DNA of 30,693 nt from a virus: IMG/VR virus record IMGVR_UViG_3300035162_001558, positions 1 to 30,693 of that record; one strand, 5' to 3'. Each line of letters opens with the position of its first letter. The first letter of the stretch is position 1. Positions 14,165 to 23,475 of the stretch are shown one piece after another. Both the position numbers and the translations under genes were made by a program. Below the pieces are notes generated by a model that was not told where the DNA came from, did no database searches, and worked only from the letters and a program-made list of their open reading frames with translations.

Positions 14165-16072
14165 TTAATATCCATTGTTCATTATATAAGAACTTTCTAC
14201 GGAAAACAATTGTTTATTTCCGCCAAGCTCTGTAGTTGTATCAGTTGAAAATGTAGCTAAAGAATAAAATCCCTTAACACCACTTATTGATTCTCCCCAA
14301 ATAATTTCGCCGTTAGATGCAGGAGTAAAGTTTCTTAAATTACCAACATATTTATTTTCCTTACGATCAAATCCAGCATGAAACGCAGGATACGCAGGGC
14401 TTTCTGTGTTAAAGATAGACAAATAATTAGCTCTATTAGTTACGCTGTTAAACGTTAAAATAGTATTAGCTATAATATTTGGGGACGCTATGCTAATTGT
14501 TATTATATAAAAATTATTAAAAACAATATTATCACCCGCAGCAATTGTTATTGCAGTATTAGTAACCAAAGCTCCTGTTGCATTGTTATAAGAAACTACA
14601 AATGTACCTAAAGGTATTGTAGTCTGTCCTGCTGAAATCAACGTACCTGCTGGAATTACTTGAGTAACGCCTGAAATAATAGTGTTTACTGTATTATTAT
14701 TGTCTACAGTCACACTTCCAGCAACGCCTGTAACATTTGTTAATGCGGCAGCAAGCGGTACATTTGGCCCAAAAATAGAAGAATTACTTAAAGGTTCTTT
14801 TAACGTTGTTATTAAAAATTGCGTTGTACTAATTACTTGGCTAACTGTAGCGGTAGATTGAAGTTCTATGTATTCACCGTCGTAGTAACTATATAAAGAC
14901 GGGTATTCAGTGGTTGCGGTTGTTAAGCTTGTTAAATCATTTGCAGAACTCCAAGCAACAGCTGGACTAGTATTTGCTCCTGTTGGGTCTGAAACTAAAG
15001 ATGTTAATTCCCACCCGTTTGCTCCTTCATAGCTAACTGTTTTAAACGTTTTTGAATTAGCAGGGGCCGCATTGAATGATACAGTAACAGTACTTGGATA
15101 ATCTATTTCATAAAAATTACCTCTTTTAGCACCCGTGTAATCAATTGGGTCGGCGTATTGCTCCCATATTTTTCCATTTTTTACAGTATAAAAATTATTT
15201 TTAATACTAAACATTCTTTCTGGATCAAAAGAAAAGAAGCTTACCCAGCCTTTTGCTTGCTCGTCAAAAGAAAGCGTATTATAAGATGAGCCTGCGCTTG
15301 CTTGCAATGAAGCCACATATTGATTATTATGTATGTCATATGCACCTATTACTTTTCCTGAGCCAGACGATGTCCTTATTCTATTTAAGTCATCTCTAAA
15401 AAAATCTCTCATGCCATATCTAGAAATTTCTTCAATGCCATTTAAACTAAGTCTTAATATAGCATTGTTGTTTTGATCTGAAAAATATTTTTGGTAGCCG
15501 TATATAGCAAAGCTTTCAGGGTTTTGACTTATACCGTATTCTCCAGCATAAGGCTGTATAACTCCTATTACTAAATTAGAAGATGTAACAGCTCCTCCGC
15601 CTTCAGCATTGTATATTGCGTCTTTATCTATTAAAGCCCTGCTAACTTTCAGCTCTTGAAATATAACTAAATTAGTATCTTCTGCATAAAGCTTTTGTAT
15701 TGATGCATTTGCAGGATCTGCGGTTTTTGTTATATCTTCACCAACTGAAAATACATTTGTTTGATTAATACCTGTTCTTGAATTAAATATACCAGAATAT
15801 ATAAGAGAGCTGCTTCTTCTTGAGCCGGTTCTTTCGTCTTCAACTATATAAGCCTTAACGCCAAAGTCAACCGTTGTGTTGTTATAACCACCTCTTATTC
15901 TAGCTTCTTCTATAGCGTAATCATTGTTACCCCCAATACCGGCTACAACAGGATAAGAGCCTGGAACAGAATTTGGCACGCCAAACGACCCATTCCATAT
16001 TGGCTCGTCATCGCTGATTGTCTTTTTTAATATAAAAGTGTTAAAGTATTTAACCTCAATTACTGCTCCCAT
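14165..16072 (-). CDS. Tail structural protein, partner of the muzzle-like protein
   Basis: Encodes 635 residues, beta-rich. Motifs familiar from large tail proteins of Bacteroidota and marine phages occur in order: DKDAIYNAEGGGAVTSSNLV, YGISQNPESFAIYGY, EISRYGMRDFFRDDLN, YDIHNNQYVASLQ, SFDEQAKGWVSFFSFDPER and FSIKNNFYTVKNGKIWEQY, probably an adaptor or propeller-like region. Between about residues 440 and 540 is a Val/Thr/Ile-rich insertion resembling the decorative beta modules in the next-upstream 1763-aa protein. In related phages I associate these motifs with the C-terminal part of a single longer tail protein, so this may be half of a split gene. It lies in a different frame from its neighbour with a 41-base gap, so simple readthrough cannot join them. 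Confidence 0.7.
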   Translation of the reverse strand: MGAVIEVKYFNTFILKKTISDDEPIWNGSFGVPNSVPGSYPVVAGIGGNNDYAIEEARIRGGYNNTTVDFGVKAYIVEDERTGSRRSSSLIYSGIFNSRTGINQTNVFSVGEDITKTADPANASIQKLYAEDTNLVIFQELKVSRALIDKDAIYNAEGGGAVTSSNLVIGVIQPYAGEYGISQNPESFAIYGYQKYFSDQNNNAILRLSLNGIEEISRYGMRDFFRDDLNRIRTSSGSGKVIGAYDIHNNQYVASLQASAGSSYNTLSFDEQAKGWVSFFSFDPERMFSIKNNFYTVKNGKIWEQYADPIDYTGAKRGNFYEIDYPSTVTVSFNAAPANSKTFKTVSYEGANGWELTSLVSDPTGANTSPAVAWSSANDLTSLTTATTEYPSLYSYYDGEYIELQSTATVSQVISTTQFLITTLKEPLSNSSIFGPNVPLAAALTNVTGVAGSVTVDNNNTVNTIISGVTQVIPAGTLISAGQTTIPLGTFVVSYNNATGALVTNTAITIAAGDNIVFNNFYIITISIASPNIIANTILTFNSVTNRANYLSIFNTESPAYPAFHAGFDRKENKYVGNLRNFTPASNGEIIWGESISGVKGFYSLATFSTDTTTELGGNKQLFSVESSYIMNNGY

Positions 16073-16113
16073 TGTTTAATTATTACTTATTTTTGCGTTA
16101 AATTACACTATGT

Positions 16114-19100
16114 TTAAATAGTAAACACGTAGTTTTCTACGCTTGGTGTTAAAGGAATTCCTGACCCAGTTCCTTTAATTTGAGTTATAGATGTTTGATA
16201 ACCCAATGCTAAGTCAACACAAGGCATTGATAAAAGAGCAGACCTGCCTCCGCTAATACTACCAATATCATCCCATGCAAATCCTTTAATCCAGCCTCCA
16301 CTGCAGGCGCTTCCGCTTGTATAAGGATTTGGAGTGTTTGGAAGTGCTTCTAAAAGTATATTTGTACCTCCGTTGGAGCCTATGCAATTATCCCAAGAAG
16401 GGTTTGTTGCAGTTTCTCCATCTGAACCACCGATCCATAACCAATATCCATTTGATCCATTACCTCCAAATAGCGGATCTTGACCAGCGGCTCCTTCGCA
16501 AATAGAAACAAATAAGTATTTACGAACTATAGCAGGAAGACCAGCTCCTGTAGCGGTTACTGTGTATTCTTGCACGCCATAAGGGTGATCCCCAAATTGA
16601 GATGCTGGTTGGTTTGTACAAAGCTGTAAACCTGTGTTAACAATTACCTGACAAAGTGAAAAGTCAGAAGGATCGTCAAGTCTTAAATTAACCCTATACA
16701 CGTCCGCGGGCATTGAAGTATTTTGATAACCTATGTTAAGCAAATTAACTTCACCAAGTCCTGCTAAGTTTTGTGTCATCAACCCTTGATTTGATAATCC
16801 AAAATATTGATCGGCATCTTCACCATTACTATTAATAACGCTTAAAATAGTGCAAGTAAGATCTCTCCATTTTTGTAATCCTTGATTAGTTCCAAATAAA
16901 TCATTTATATCAAATCCTGCTCCATTTACCCCTTGTATTGTGGTTATTAATTCTAAATTTGCACTTCCTGTATAAACAGGGCCTATCGGGCAATTACCCC
17001 AATTAGGTGTGTCAAAAACATATATTAAATCACCTGCTGTTACATTTACAGAAGCTGAAACTTCTAAATAATTAGGCGTCCAAAATTGCATAGCGTCACC
17101 TTCTCCTTCTCCAAAAGCAGTAAACCCATTACCAACATGTGTTGTTGTTATACTGTTGCTAAATGTTGCTGTTCTGGTTCCCGACCCAGCTGTTCCGTCC
17201 GCAAAGGCTGTAACAAATGTTCCTGCAGGAATGCTGCTGCTAGCTTGAATTGTAAAATTTGGATCAAATAAAACTAAATTATTAACAGCTACAGTAGGGT
17301 TGCCAAAAACAGACCAACTTTCTGGGCTAAATGTTATTTGAGTGCTTGTTTGAGTTGAGCCTGTAGGAAAAGGAGCTGCAGAAATAGGATTGTTTGGATA
17401 CCCAATAATATTGTTTATATTTGGAGGGATAGTGAACGAAGTTCCTGCGGTTACTAAATTGCTTTGAAAAGCCGCAGGAGTTGTGTTGTTGTAAACTTTA
17501 AATCCTGGAATTATATTACTTGCTGAAGGGCCTTCGTCGTATACGTCAAATTTAAAACCACTAGCTGTTGCTTCGGCTGTTTGAGTACGTAACGCTTTAA
17601 AGCTAGTGCCTTCCCATGTATAAAAATACGGCTGTACATTTCTTAAAATAGCTTCTCTTTCAAAAAAAGTTTCTAAGTTATTTACAGTTGCGCTAAAAAA
17701 GAATGTAAAAGTATGTAAAAGTTCATCTTCCCCAAAATAAATATTTCTTCCAAACCCTTCAGCTATTTTTATATTGTAAAGACCGCTACTTCCTACTTCT
17801 GCAAAACTAAAAACCGGTGTTATAGTGCCACCATTTTGATAAACAGTTTGCACGTTTTCTCCATAACCATTTTCCACTCTATCTAAAGACAAAGGTGTGT
17901 TTATACTCCCAGAAGGGATTGGCTGCTCGAAATTATCAACTAACCCAAAAGGAGCTACTGTAATATTAGGATATGCGTTAGTTACAGGATCTTGCCTTAA
18001 ATCTTCTTTAAAAACATTAGTATTAAAAGGAGCTAAGCTTCCGGCAGCAACTCCTCCTGTGTTTTCGTTTAATATTATATTGTTAATGTCTTGTATAATA
18101 CCAGTTGAAGAAGACTCCCAAAAAATATCTAAAAGACTTTGTACGGGTTCCGTTTCATATACAGCTAAATATTGTATTCCTGGTTTTAATTGACTTGAAA
18201 TGGTTATAGCATCACCCTCTTGAAAAGTAACTGCTTGGCTTACTATTAATGTTGCAGGGTTTGTAAAAAGCACAGGTGTATTACTAATAACACTAGCTAC
18301 TTGATTCATTATAATTTCTGTGCCACCTGCCTGTATATCCGTCACAACCGTTCCTGAGGCTATACCGGCTCCTGTAAGAACTTGGCCTACTGCGGCAAAA
18401 GTTACATTATTTTGAAAAAATAAAGTTAAACCTGTGCTGCCTGTGTTTAAATTTACTTGACCTGCGGGCGATTCTCCGGCAAAAGGCGATGCAGTAGCGG
18501 CAGTTAAATCTTCTGGAAATCCAGGGCCTGTTACGGAATTACCTAATGCAATTCCAGCAGTATCGCCAGAAACATTATAAAGTCTTATAGTATCTGAAGT
18601 ATCGTCTATTGATGCAAAACCGCTAACAGCCGTATAATTTGTATTAGCTAATTGCCCTATCTTACTAGCAGTGCTTATTCTAGCTATATAAGGATTAGAA
18701 TTGTATGTGTAAAATTGCGGAAAGAAATTTGGCGTTGGTGGGTCTTGTTGGTTATAATCAAATAGATCGTTTAAAGGAGAAATAGTAATAGCAATATCAA
18801 ATTCTCTACCAGGATAATATTGTAAATTACTAAGGCCAAAGTTATTTGTGGTAACTAGCGTAGGCGAATTTTCAACTCTGCCATACAGTTTAACAGAACT
18901 TCTAAATTGATCTTGTGTAGGTCCTACTTCATTTAAATCTCTAGGTATTTTATTAATGTTATCACTTGTCAAAACTACATGCGAAGTTTGTCCCTGCTCT
19001 AAAGTCAAATTTTCTGGATAGCCCGACATTATACCGGGTAAATAAACGTTATAATATTCTTGTTCAGTTTGCTTTACAACAATTTTGTACGAATACCAAC

Positions 19101-21405
19101 CTAAAGGATTATATTTTGGACTTGTGACGTCTCCGTTATAGTCTGTAGCTATTTGATTATTAAAAATAAGCTTTATTGAATCACCTGGCCAGCTATCAGG
19201 TTGTGTTGTTGGTGTGTTATAAGGTGAATATATAGTAGAACCTATAAACGTTTGAGTCCCTGAAACAGAAACTTCTTTGTTATTAGATAATATAACACCT
19301 GATTGTCTTCCATATCTATCTGATAAAACAACACCTACTTGGTAATTTCTATTTGTTTTTAAACTTGAACTAGGATACTCAATTCGACTTGTTGTATTTT
19401 GTTCAGTTCCGCCTGGTTCTAAAACTACTAGTTGTAAATTAACTAGTATGCCAATTGTTGGTGTGTCTAATGTTATAGTTGATCCGCTTATAGCAGTTAT
19501 TAATGTTCCTGGCGCTACACCATCGGAAATAACTTCCATGCCTATTAAAAACTCTCCTTTAATACTAGTTAAATCAATAATAGTTGAGCCAATAGGGAAT
19601 GAGCCTAATATTTGTGCCGTACCTCCGTTTAGACCAAAGGCAGATTTATCTGTTATAGCTAGGTTGTAATTAATAAACTCAGGAGCAGTATATTTATTTA
19701 AATAATTACCATATATAACTCTGTTGCCTGAAATTTCTTGAGCCAAAGCTCTTATAGGTGTTTTATCAAAAACTCTTATTAAATCTTTTTCTGGCAAAGT
19801 TCTAAAAGGTTTTTTAGACTGGTAATCATAAACATGGTAATCTGGTTCCCCTATAGTTAATTCTACATTTTCTGCTAATGTTTGAGCAGAACTTAAAGCT
19901 ATAGTACCCACAGTGCTGGGGTTTACATTTGGATTATCTGGATTATAAGCGACTACGGTTACATTTGTTGTTATACCAAAACCAGTTACATAACTTCCTA
20001 TTTTTATACCGCCAACTATATTATCAACCGCAACAGTTGTTTGAGCGCCTACTGTGGCTGTTTTAACTTGGCAAGAAGCGGAAGCATTGTAAATATCATT
20101 TGCATTAATTGTGTCAATAACCTTAACGGGTATTTGATCTGACTCTTTATATAGTATGTCAATTTCTGTAACTTTTAAAGAATCACGTAAATTGTAATTT
20201 TTAAAAGGTAAAGGTATTCTTAGTTTTATTTGATCTACTTTATTTTCTACAAAATTAACAATAGTACTTCTAGACGCTTCAGATTCATTGTTTACTTTTT
20301 TTAAATCATCTTTTTGAACGTACATGAAATATCCGTCTTGCTTAGGTATAAAAGCGGCTTGAGTAAATGTTGAAAACAATGAGTATTCATTATCATCAAA
20401 TTTAAACCTATAAGCAAACCTTACAAATTTGTCATCTAAATAAGTAGGATCACCTGCAAATTGCGAATCATAATAAGGATTTGCATTTAATATTATAACT
20501 GTATTAGCGTCTAAAGCAGGGAAAGATGTGTTGTTGTCTATAGTTATTGTCCATAAAGAATTACCTGTATCATAAACAGCTGAGCTTATTACGGTGCTTG
20601 GAATAAGCTGTACATTGTTTGACGCATCAATGTAAGATATAGACGATGTTGAATCGTAAGTTGTTGCACCCGTTACTTGTATGTCACCTACAAAGTTTTT
20701 AATTATCATTATTAAATCACCCGAAGCAACCGCAGCGTTTAGTTCACCATTGCCTCCGTTTGGTAAATTTTTACTGCTAACATCTTTCATGGTTGACTCG
20801 TATTCAGTTGTAACCGCTGTAGATAATTTGCTTTCCGCATACATTTCAATGCAATCATGCGGATTATATTTAGCTACTGATATTTGATCTTCAGTTGTAT
20901 AGTAGGTGGGGGATTGATCAGAGCTAGTGTTTGCAAAATCTACGTTTATTTTTCTAGGTTGGTTTCTATTGTCTGTCCAAAAAAGTAAATTTTCTATAAT
21001 GTTTGAGCCATACACTGGACTGCCTGTGTAAAAATTAAGGAATGGGCCTTGTACTAGCGTTATTAAAGAATTGTTGTTGCTATTAAAGGATATAATAAAA
21101 TGATTTGAATATTGGCCAGTTGGATAATATTCTCCCTTTGTGTTATCTGTAAAAAACAAATAAGTAATACCTGTGGATTCGTCTTGTAATGTACCAATAC
21201 ATTTTAAATCAGCAACCCCTGTGTGCGTTGCTACATCTGCTACACTTACATTCCCTAAAACGTTTTCTAAAGAACCTACATTAGAACCTTCAGACTTGTT
21301 TACTTGAACATTAACCGCATTTCTATATTCGTTATTAGGTAGAATACGAGCATCAATGTCCTTGTTCATTTTGGACTTTAAAAAAGTATTTTTAGACTTG
21401 TTCAT
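16114..21405 (-). CDS. Large tail protein, muzzle-like
   Basis: Encodes 1763 residues. The N-terminus (KNTFLKSKMNKDIDARILPN, then EYRNAVNVQV and SEGSNVGSLENVLGN) is the hallmark opening of the large tail protein of crAss-like and related phages; in the crAss-like virion the protein of this type forms the muzzle at the tail tip. A FWTDNRNQPRKINVD segment near residue 145 fits a propeller-like surface. Several insertions (near 467, 616-650, 949-965, 1005-1033 and 1388-1413) repeat a beta pattern of the form GxxVTGxGIxxGTxVTxI, a probable decoration or receptor-contact module. The last 350 residues include many Gly, Asn and Cys and a WLWIGGSDGETATNPSWDN segment that I do not recognise. Gap to the ring-protein gene upstream is five bases. 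Confidence 0.78.
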   Translation of the reverse strand: MNKSKNTFLKSKMNKDIDARILPNNEYRNAVNVQVNKSEGSNVGSLENVLGNVSVADVATHTGVADLKCIGTLQDESTGITYLFFTDNTKGEYYPTGQYSNHFIISFNSNNNSLITLVQGPFLNFYTGSPVYGSNIIENLLFWTDNRNQPRKINVDFANTSSDQSPTYYTTEDQISVAKYNPHDCIEMYAESKLSTAVTTEYESTMKDVSSKNLPNGGNGELNAAVASGDLIMIIKNFVGDIQVTGATTYDSTSSISYIDASNNVQLIPSTVISSAVYDTGNSLWTITIDNNTSFPALDANTVIILNANPYYDSQFAGDPTYLDDKFVRFAYRFKFDDNEYSLFSTFTQAAFIPKQDGYFMYVQKDDLKKVNNESEASRSTIVNFVENKVDQIKLRIPLPFKNYNLRDSLKVTEIDILYKESDQIPVKVIDTINANDIYNASASCQVKTATVGAQTTVAVDNIVGGIKIGSYVTGFGITTNVTVVAYNPDNPNVNPSTVGTIALSSAQTLAENVELTIGEPDYHVYDYQSKKPFRTLPEKDLIRVFDKTPIRALAQEISGNRVIYGNYLNKYTAPEFINYNLAITDKSAFGLNGGTAQILGSFPIGSTIIDLTSIKGEFLIGMEVISDGVAPGTLITAISGSTITLDTPTIGILVNLQLVVLEPGGTEQNTTSRIEYPSSSLKTNRNYQVGVVLSDRYGRQSGVILSNNKEVSVSGTQTFIGSTIYSPYNTPTTQPDSWPGDSIKLIFNNQIATDYNGDVTSPKYNPLGWYSYKIVVKQTEQEYYNVYLPGIMSGYPENLTLEQGQTSHVVLTSDNINKIPRDLNEVGPTQDQFRSSVKLYGRVENSPTLVTTNNFGLSNLQYYPGREFDIAITISPLNDLFDYNQQDPPTPNFFPQFYTYNSNPYIARISTASKIGQLANTNYTAVSGFASIDDTSDTIRLYNVSGDTAGIALGNSVTGPGFPEDLTAATASPFAGESPAGQVNLNTGSTGLTLFFQNNVTFAAVGQVLTGAGIASGTVVTDIQAGGTEIIMNQVASVISNTPVLFTNPATLIVSQAVTFQEGDAITISSQLKPGIQYLAVYETEPVQSLLDIFWESSSTGIIQDINNIILNENTGGVAAGSLAPFNTNVFKEDLRQDPVTNAYPNITVAPFGLVDNFEQPIPSGSINTPLSLDRVENGYGENVQTVYQNGGTITPVFSFAEVGSSGLYNIKIAEGFGRNIYFGEDELLHTFTFFFSATVNNLETFFEREAILRNVQPYFYTWEGTSFKALRTQTAEATASGFKFDVYDEGPSASNIIPGFKVYNNTTPAAFQSNLVTAGTSFTIPPNINNIIGYPNNPISAAPFPTGSTQTSTQITFSPESWSVFGNPTVAVNNLVLFDPNFTIQASSSIPAGTFVTAFADGTAGSGTRTATFSNSITTTHVGNGFTAFGEGEGDAMQFWTPNYLEVSASVNVTAGDLIYVFDTPNWGNCPIGPVYTGSANLELITTIQGVNGAGFDINDLFGTNQGLQKWRDLTCTILSVINSNGEDADQYFGLSNQGLMTQNLAGLGEVNLLNIGYQNTSMPADVYRVNLRLDDPSDFSLCQVIVNTGLQLCTNQPASQFGDHPYGVQEYTVTATGAGLPAIVRKYLFVSICEGAAGQDPLFGGNGSNGYWLWIGGSDGETATNPSWDNCIGSNGGTNILLEALPNTPNPYTSGSACSGGWIKGFAWDDIGSISGGRSALLSMPCVDLALGYQTSITQIKGTGSGIPLTPSVENYVFTI

Positions 21406-21410
21406 TTAAT

Positions 21411-22634
21411 TTATGATTTTATCCATTTAGATTTACCTCGCATTACTTGAACTATTTCATCAAGCTTAATATTTGATAATCTTATTTTAGCATTTCTAAG
21501 TTTAGCTCTTCTGTCTTTTTGTAATCTTTGAACTAAATACTCTTGTTGTCCTGATCTTGTAGACACTATAGAATACAGTATAGACGCGTATAAAGCATCT
21601 TCTGCTAACTTAGGTACTTTAGTATCCGCATCATAAGCTAAGCCATCAGAGATGTACTCTAGTACAATAAGTCTTCCTGCTAAATTACTAGAAAAAGACA
21701 TTTTACCTTCTCTTTCGTCCATGTTAAACCAGCCGTTTGTTTGAGATGTTTGCGGGTCAAGACCGTATTGTCCTCCCCAATTCCAACTACCTCCAAAGCC
21801 ATAAGCATTTTGGAAGTCTATAGCTTCGTTTATATTGCTTGCAGCTTGTCCGTTTATTAAATTGTCGTTAGCTTTTTTCCATCTTTCTACTGTAAGAGAA
21901 GTTCCTTCAATGTTTTCTCCAAAATTATCTTGAGTTGGCACACCTACTTGATCTTGAATTGGTGTTTCAAAAGGAGCTATAGTTAAATTGTTTGCCGGGT
22001 ATATAATTCTTTTTACGCCTAAAGGATCTATAAAAGATACTCTTACGTAATTAACATAATCTTGAGGCAATATAACGCTTAAGCTAGCTGGTACATTTAA
22101 CTCTTGAGAATGAATACTTTTTAAAGTATCATAGCTAAATTCTTGCAAAGATCTTTTAGCAAAAAACAATACGTCAGATTTTTTAGCTTTTTGTATTAAT
22201 TTACCATCACCTACATAACCAACCATAAAGTTGGCTATAGCATCGGTTAGTTTTATATATTCATAGCTACCATAATTATCTTCAACCGCATTTCCGTAAG
22301 CTTTTTCAGCTTCTGTTTGACCGTACTTACCCCCGCTTAATACTTTTAATTGAGCAACAACAAAAGTTCCTGCAGGTAAAGTGGCGGTTATATCTATAAC
22401 GTTATTTACAACAGTGTAAGCTAATAAGTATTCTGTATAAGTTTGAGGAAGTCCGGTGGTGCTTGTATATACTTTAAAATTGTTTAAAGCATAATTAGCA
22501 TTAGCTGGATTCCAATCACCAAATATTAAATCTGTGTCAAATGTAGTTGTGTATACTTGAGCATCGTCTCCTGTAGATAAAAATCCTTGGGCTCCTTGGT
22601 AATATTGTTGATTTGTTTCAGTTATTAAACCCAT
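21411..22634 (-). CDS. Ring / tail-tube protein (adaptor)
   Basis: Encodes 407 residues. The conserved core, about 150-215, reads KKSDVLFFAKRSLQEFSYDT, then SIHSQELNVPASLSVILPQ and DYVNYVRVSFIDPLGVKRII, and matches my memory of the crAss-like ring protein, equivalent in role to T7 gp11-type tail tubular proteins that sit below the portal. A C-terminal helical part (LVQRLQKDRRAKLRNAKIRL) is basic. The order portal, capsid protein, ring proteins, large tail protein is the one expected for this phage group. It is preceded by the 257-aa gene with a six-base gap. Confidence 0.8.
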   Translation of the reverse strand: MGLITETNQQYYQGAQGFLSTGDDAQVYTTTFDTDLIFGDWNPANANYALNNFKVYTSTTGLPQTYTEYLLAYTVVNNVIDITATLPAGTFVVAQLKVLSGGKYGQTEAEKAYGNAVEDNYGSYEYIKLTDAIANFMVGYVGDGKLIQKAKKSDVLFFAKRSLQEFSYDTLKSIHSQELNVPASLSVILPQDYVNYVRVSFIDPLGVKRIIYPANNLTIAPFETPIQDQVGVPTQDNFGENIEGTSLTVERWKKANDNLINGQAASNINEAIDFQNAYGFGGSWNWGGQYGLDPQTSQTNGWFNMDEREGKMSFSSNLAGRLIVLEYISDGLAYDADTKVPKLAEDALYASILYSIVSTRSGQQEYLVQRLQKDRRAKLRNAKIRLSNIKLDEIVQVMRGKSKWIKS

Positions 22635-22640
22635 TTGTTA

Positions 22641-23414
22641 CTATGATTTTGCGTTAATTGATGCTTGCTGCGATTCTTGTTCAGCTACTTGTATAATTGT
22701 AGGATCGTTTATAATAATTCCACAATATTTTAAAATGTTTGTTACTAAATTGTTTTTTTCGGAAACATCTAATTCAAAATCTACACTACTAGAACCTGCA
22801 TTCCCGACTGGATTAAATAAAAACTGACCAAGCGCACCTACTGTAAAATCCCAGACAGGATCAGTTGGTTTAAATAAACAATTTATATTTAAAACATTAG
22901 GAGTCGGTGAAATTTTTATTAAAAGTTGACTTGTAGTTGAACCTGCAATTATTGCATTTGTAGTATAAGCAATAGGGTAGCTAACGGTAGGAGCAGTTAA
23001 CTTTGATCTAGTTATCTCTGAATAATCGCTTTTAGTAGCTAATTGAGTTATTGAATTGTATGTAGGATTTAAGGTGTTATATGTAGAAATAATTTCACCT
23101 AACTTGTATAAAATTCCAGTGCCGGCATAGTAGAATCCGTCATTGGTTGCGTCGTAAGAAAACGCTGCATCCTTTTCAAAAGGATATAATTTGTAAGTGA
23201 TGTCTTTAAACATGTTAAAGAACTCTGTATCATTTTGAGTGTTGCTTTGATTTTGGCGGTTAACTTGGTTGCCATCTGGAAAATAAGTTCCAAATATTTC
23301 GCTTTGTACTTGCGTAGCCAAACTGCTGAATTCAGATGGAGTTATATACCCTCTTTGTTCTTTGTTTATAATATACAAGACTGTTTGATATACTGTATTT
23401 ACGCTTACTGCCAT
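22641..23414 (-). CDS. Ring / head-tail connector protein
   Basis: Encodes 257 residues. The N-terminal segment YIINKEQRGYITPSEFSSLA (about 14-33), followed by a helix with EIFGTYFPDG, is a recurring opening of small connector or ring proteins in crAss-like and related phages. The rest is beta-rich (about 75-215) with a C-terminal helix (ILKYCGIIINDPTIIQVAEQ). Stops with TAG. It is the first gene after the terminator at 23429-23466 and is probably cotranslated with the 407-aa ring protein. Which ring of the tail it forms cannot be told from sequence alone. Confidence 0.72.
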   Translation of the reverse strand: MAVSVNTVYQTVLYIINKEQRGYITPSEFSSLATQVQSEIFGTYFPDGNQVNRQNQSNTQNDTEFFNMFKDITYKLYPFEKDAAFSYDATNDGFYYAGTGILYKLGEIISTYNTLNPTYNSITQLATKSDYSEITRSKLTAPTVSYPIAYTTNAIIAGSTTSQLLIKISPTPNVLNINCLFKPTDPVWDFTVGALGQFLFNPVGNAGSSSVDFELDVSEKNNLVTNILKYCGIIINDPTIIQVAEQESQQASINAKS

Positions 23415-23428
23415 TTGTTTATTTTTAT

Positions 23429-23466
23429 ATACTAAAAAGGCGGCCGAAACCGCCTATATATAGTAT
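23429..23466 (-). terminator. Strong intrinsic terminator after the 274-aa gene
   Basis: AGGCGG (23438-23443) and CCGCCT (23450-23455) form a GC-rich stem with a 6-base loop, followed on the minus strand by TTTTTAG. Outer arms ATACTA (23429-23434) and TAGTAT (23461-23466) can extend the hairpin across an A-rich internal loop. It lies 10 bases after the stop of the 274-aa gene and before the ring-protein genes. Confidence 0.85.
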
Positions 23467-23475
23467 CACTTGTTT

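Noticed and set aside
16073-16113. Frameshift joining the 1763-aa and 635-aa frames
   Set aside because: The gap holds a stop, a 41-base A/T-rich leader and a normal ATG, with no homopolymer that would obviously explain a sequencing slip; kept as two genes, with the split noted as a question.
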